Below, piece after piece: positions 5,869 through 6,942 of a stretch of DNA of 6,942 bases. The position numbers and the translations under genes are program-made. The notes beneath the pieces were generated by a model. The model ran no database searches. It was not told where the DNA came from and worked only from the letters and a program-made list of their open reading frames with translations. Every line of letters begins with the position of its first letter. Positions within the stretch are counted from its first letter, which is position 1. Source of the DNA: Propionibacteriaceae bacterium (GTDB lineage Bacteria > Actinomycetota > Actinomycetes > Propionibacteriales > Propionibacteriaceae); contig JAISGZ010000178.1 of NCBI GenBank assembly GCA_031262845.1, positions 1 to 6,942 on the forward strand. The letters are read 5' to 3'.

Positions 5869-6942
5869 CGGAGACGACGCTAGCCGACCCGACCGCGCTG
5901 CCGACGGCCGGCCGTTCCCGCCCCCAAACCATGAACAGCCGGGCCCTGTCCCATCAGATGGCCAGTTTCTACCTCGTGGTGGCGGCCGGTGGGGCGTTGG
6001 TCTGTCTCGGCTTGGTGATGGTCGCTTCAGCCGCCAGCGTCTACTCCCAGGTCGCCACCGGAGACCCGTATTACTACGGCAAACGCCAAATCGTCTTCGC
6101 GGTCTTGGGTCTCGGCTTGGCCTGGCTGATGTCCCGCCTGAGCCCCCGAGTTTTGCGCGGTCTGGCCTGGCCGGCCGTGATCTTGGCCTTCATCCTCGTG
6201 ATCTTGACCTACACACCACTCGGTCTGGAAGTCAACGGCAACCAGAACTGGCTGGTGTTCGGGCCCACCTGGACTCAATTCCAGCCCTCCGAATTCGCCA
6301 AACTGGCCCTGATCGTCTGGGGCGCCCAACACCTGGCGTTCAAGGAGAAGAAACTGACGGACCTGCGCCAATGGCTGTCCTACGTCATCGTCAGCTTGCT
6401 CTTGATTGGCTTGGTCCTGATTCACGACATGGGCTCGGCCGTCGTCATGACGCTGACCTTCGTGGCGATCCTGTTCCTGGCCGGAGCGCCCTTACGTCTG
6501 ATCGTGGCGTTGGCGGCCCTGGGTAGCGTGGCGATGGTCGGGCTGGCGGTTTTCCAAGCCAACCGGATGGGCCGGATCATCGCCTGGCTCAACCCGTCGG
6601 AATACGACCTGTCGTATAACTTCCAAGCCAACCACGGTCTCTACGCCTTGGCCTCGGGCGGATTTTGGGGGCTCGGCCTGGGCGCCAGTAAACAGAAGTG
6701 GGCCGGTCTGATGTCGACCGGCTACACCGACTACATCGTCGCCATCATCGGCGAAGAACTCGGCCTGGCCGGAACCCTCATGGTGCTGATTTTGTTCGTC
6801 GCCTTGGCCTACGCCGGTGTCCGGGTGGCGGCCCGCAGCCGGGATAGTTTCACGCGCCTGGTGGTGACTGGTGTCACCAGCTGGTTCGTCATCCAGGCGC
6901 TGGTCAACATCGCCGTCGTCTTCCGCTGTCTGCCAGTCCTCG
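5865..6942 (+). CDS. ftsW: FtsW, SEDS-family septal peptidoglycan glycosyltransferase, N-terminal part
   Basis: This is a polytopic membrane protein of the SEDS family, which polymerises lipid II into glycan strands at the division septum with FtsI as partner. The frame is open from 5865 to the right edge, giving 359 complete codons; the last membrane helices are missing. A polar N-terminus of about 33 residues precedes the first helix (about 35-57). Family marks follow: NGNQNW at 124-129, QPSEFAKLAL from 140, the HDMGSAVV segment, WLNPSEYD, GLYALASGGFWGLGLGASKQKW ending at W279, and TDYIVAIIGEELG from 288. D289 is the equivalent of the catalytic aspartate of SEDS enzymes. The usual PEAHTD or PEAHND around it reads STGYTD here. 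The end, QALVNIAVVFRCLPVL, matches the segment before the conserved C-terminal LP.S.GGS motif. FtsW rather than RodA is inferred from its place next to murD; murG would be expected next. It overlaps murD by ATGA. Confidence 0.95.
   Translation, partial: MTETTLADPTALPTAGRSRPQTMNSRALSHQMASFYLVVAAGGALVCLGLVMVASAASVYSQVATGDPYYYGKRQIVFAVLGLGLAWLMSRLSPRVLRGLAWPAVILAFILVILTYTPLGLEVNGNQNWLVFGPTWTQFQPSEFAKLALIVWGAQHLAFKEKKLTDLRQWLSYVIVSLLLIGLVLIHDMGSAVVMTLTFVAILFLAGAPLRLIVALAALGSVAMVGLAVFQANRMGRIIAWLNPSEYDLSYNFQANHGLYALASGGFWGLGLGASKQKWAGLMSTGYTDYIVAIIGEELGLAGTLMVLILFVALAYAGVRVAARSRDSFTRLVVTGVTSWFVIQALVNIAVVFRCLPVL

Noticed and set aside
5510..6526. A 338-codon + strand open frame across the murD-ftsW junction.
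   Set aside because: It overlaps two well-supported genes in another frame and translates to low-complexity Arg/Pro/Gly-rich sequence without recognisable motifs.

Overview
This window is the interior of a division and cell wall (dcw) gene cluster, all on the + strand. In order it holds the 3' end of ftsI (pbpB), complete murE, murF, mraY and murD, and the 5' part of ftsW, which runs off the right edge. The gene order, the high G+C composition and several protein traits point to an actinobacterium (Actinomycetota). These traits are the MraY loop with two cysteines before RDPLDLAVVAAAVAG, the NGNQNW segment of FtsW, and a MurE with the DNPR diaminopimelate motif. Glutamine CAA and leucine TTG codons are common, so this is probably a lineage of moderate G+C rather than a 70% G+C streptomycete type. 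I cannot place the genus.

Layout: ftsI ends at 218. After a 7-base gap comes murE (226-1779). It shares one base with murF (1779-3233) in a TAATG junction. murF overlaps mraY (3227-4333) by 7 bases. mraY overlaps murD (4330-5868) by an ATGA, and murD overlaps ftsW (5865 to beyond 6942) by another ATGA. There is no non-coding stretch longer than 7 bases, and no internal promoter or terminator was seen. The whole block should be one translationally coupled transcript entered from upstream.

Function: MurD, MurE and MurF are ATP-dependent ligases that add D-Glu, the diamino acid (diaminopimelate by motif) and D-Ala-D-Ala in turn to UDP-MurNAc-L-Ala in the cytoplasm. MraY then moves the phospho-MurNAc-pentapeptide onto undecaprenyl phosphate, giving lipid I. 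FtsW, a SEDS glycan polymerase, and FtsI, a septal transpeptidase, are the partner enzymes that use the finished lipid II at the division site. All catalytic motifs I looked for within the visible parts are present.

I find no mobile element, CRISPR array, RNA gene or novel system. What merits a second look is at protein level: an altered loop around the catalytic aspartate of FtsW, an insertion of about 13-14 residues in MurD next to the carbamylated-lysine loop, and a cysteine pair in the extracytoplasmic loop of MraY.
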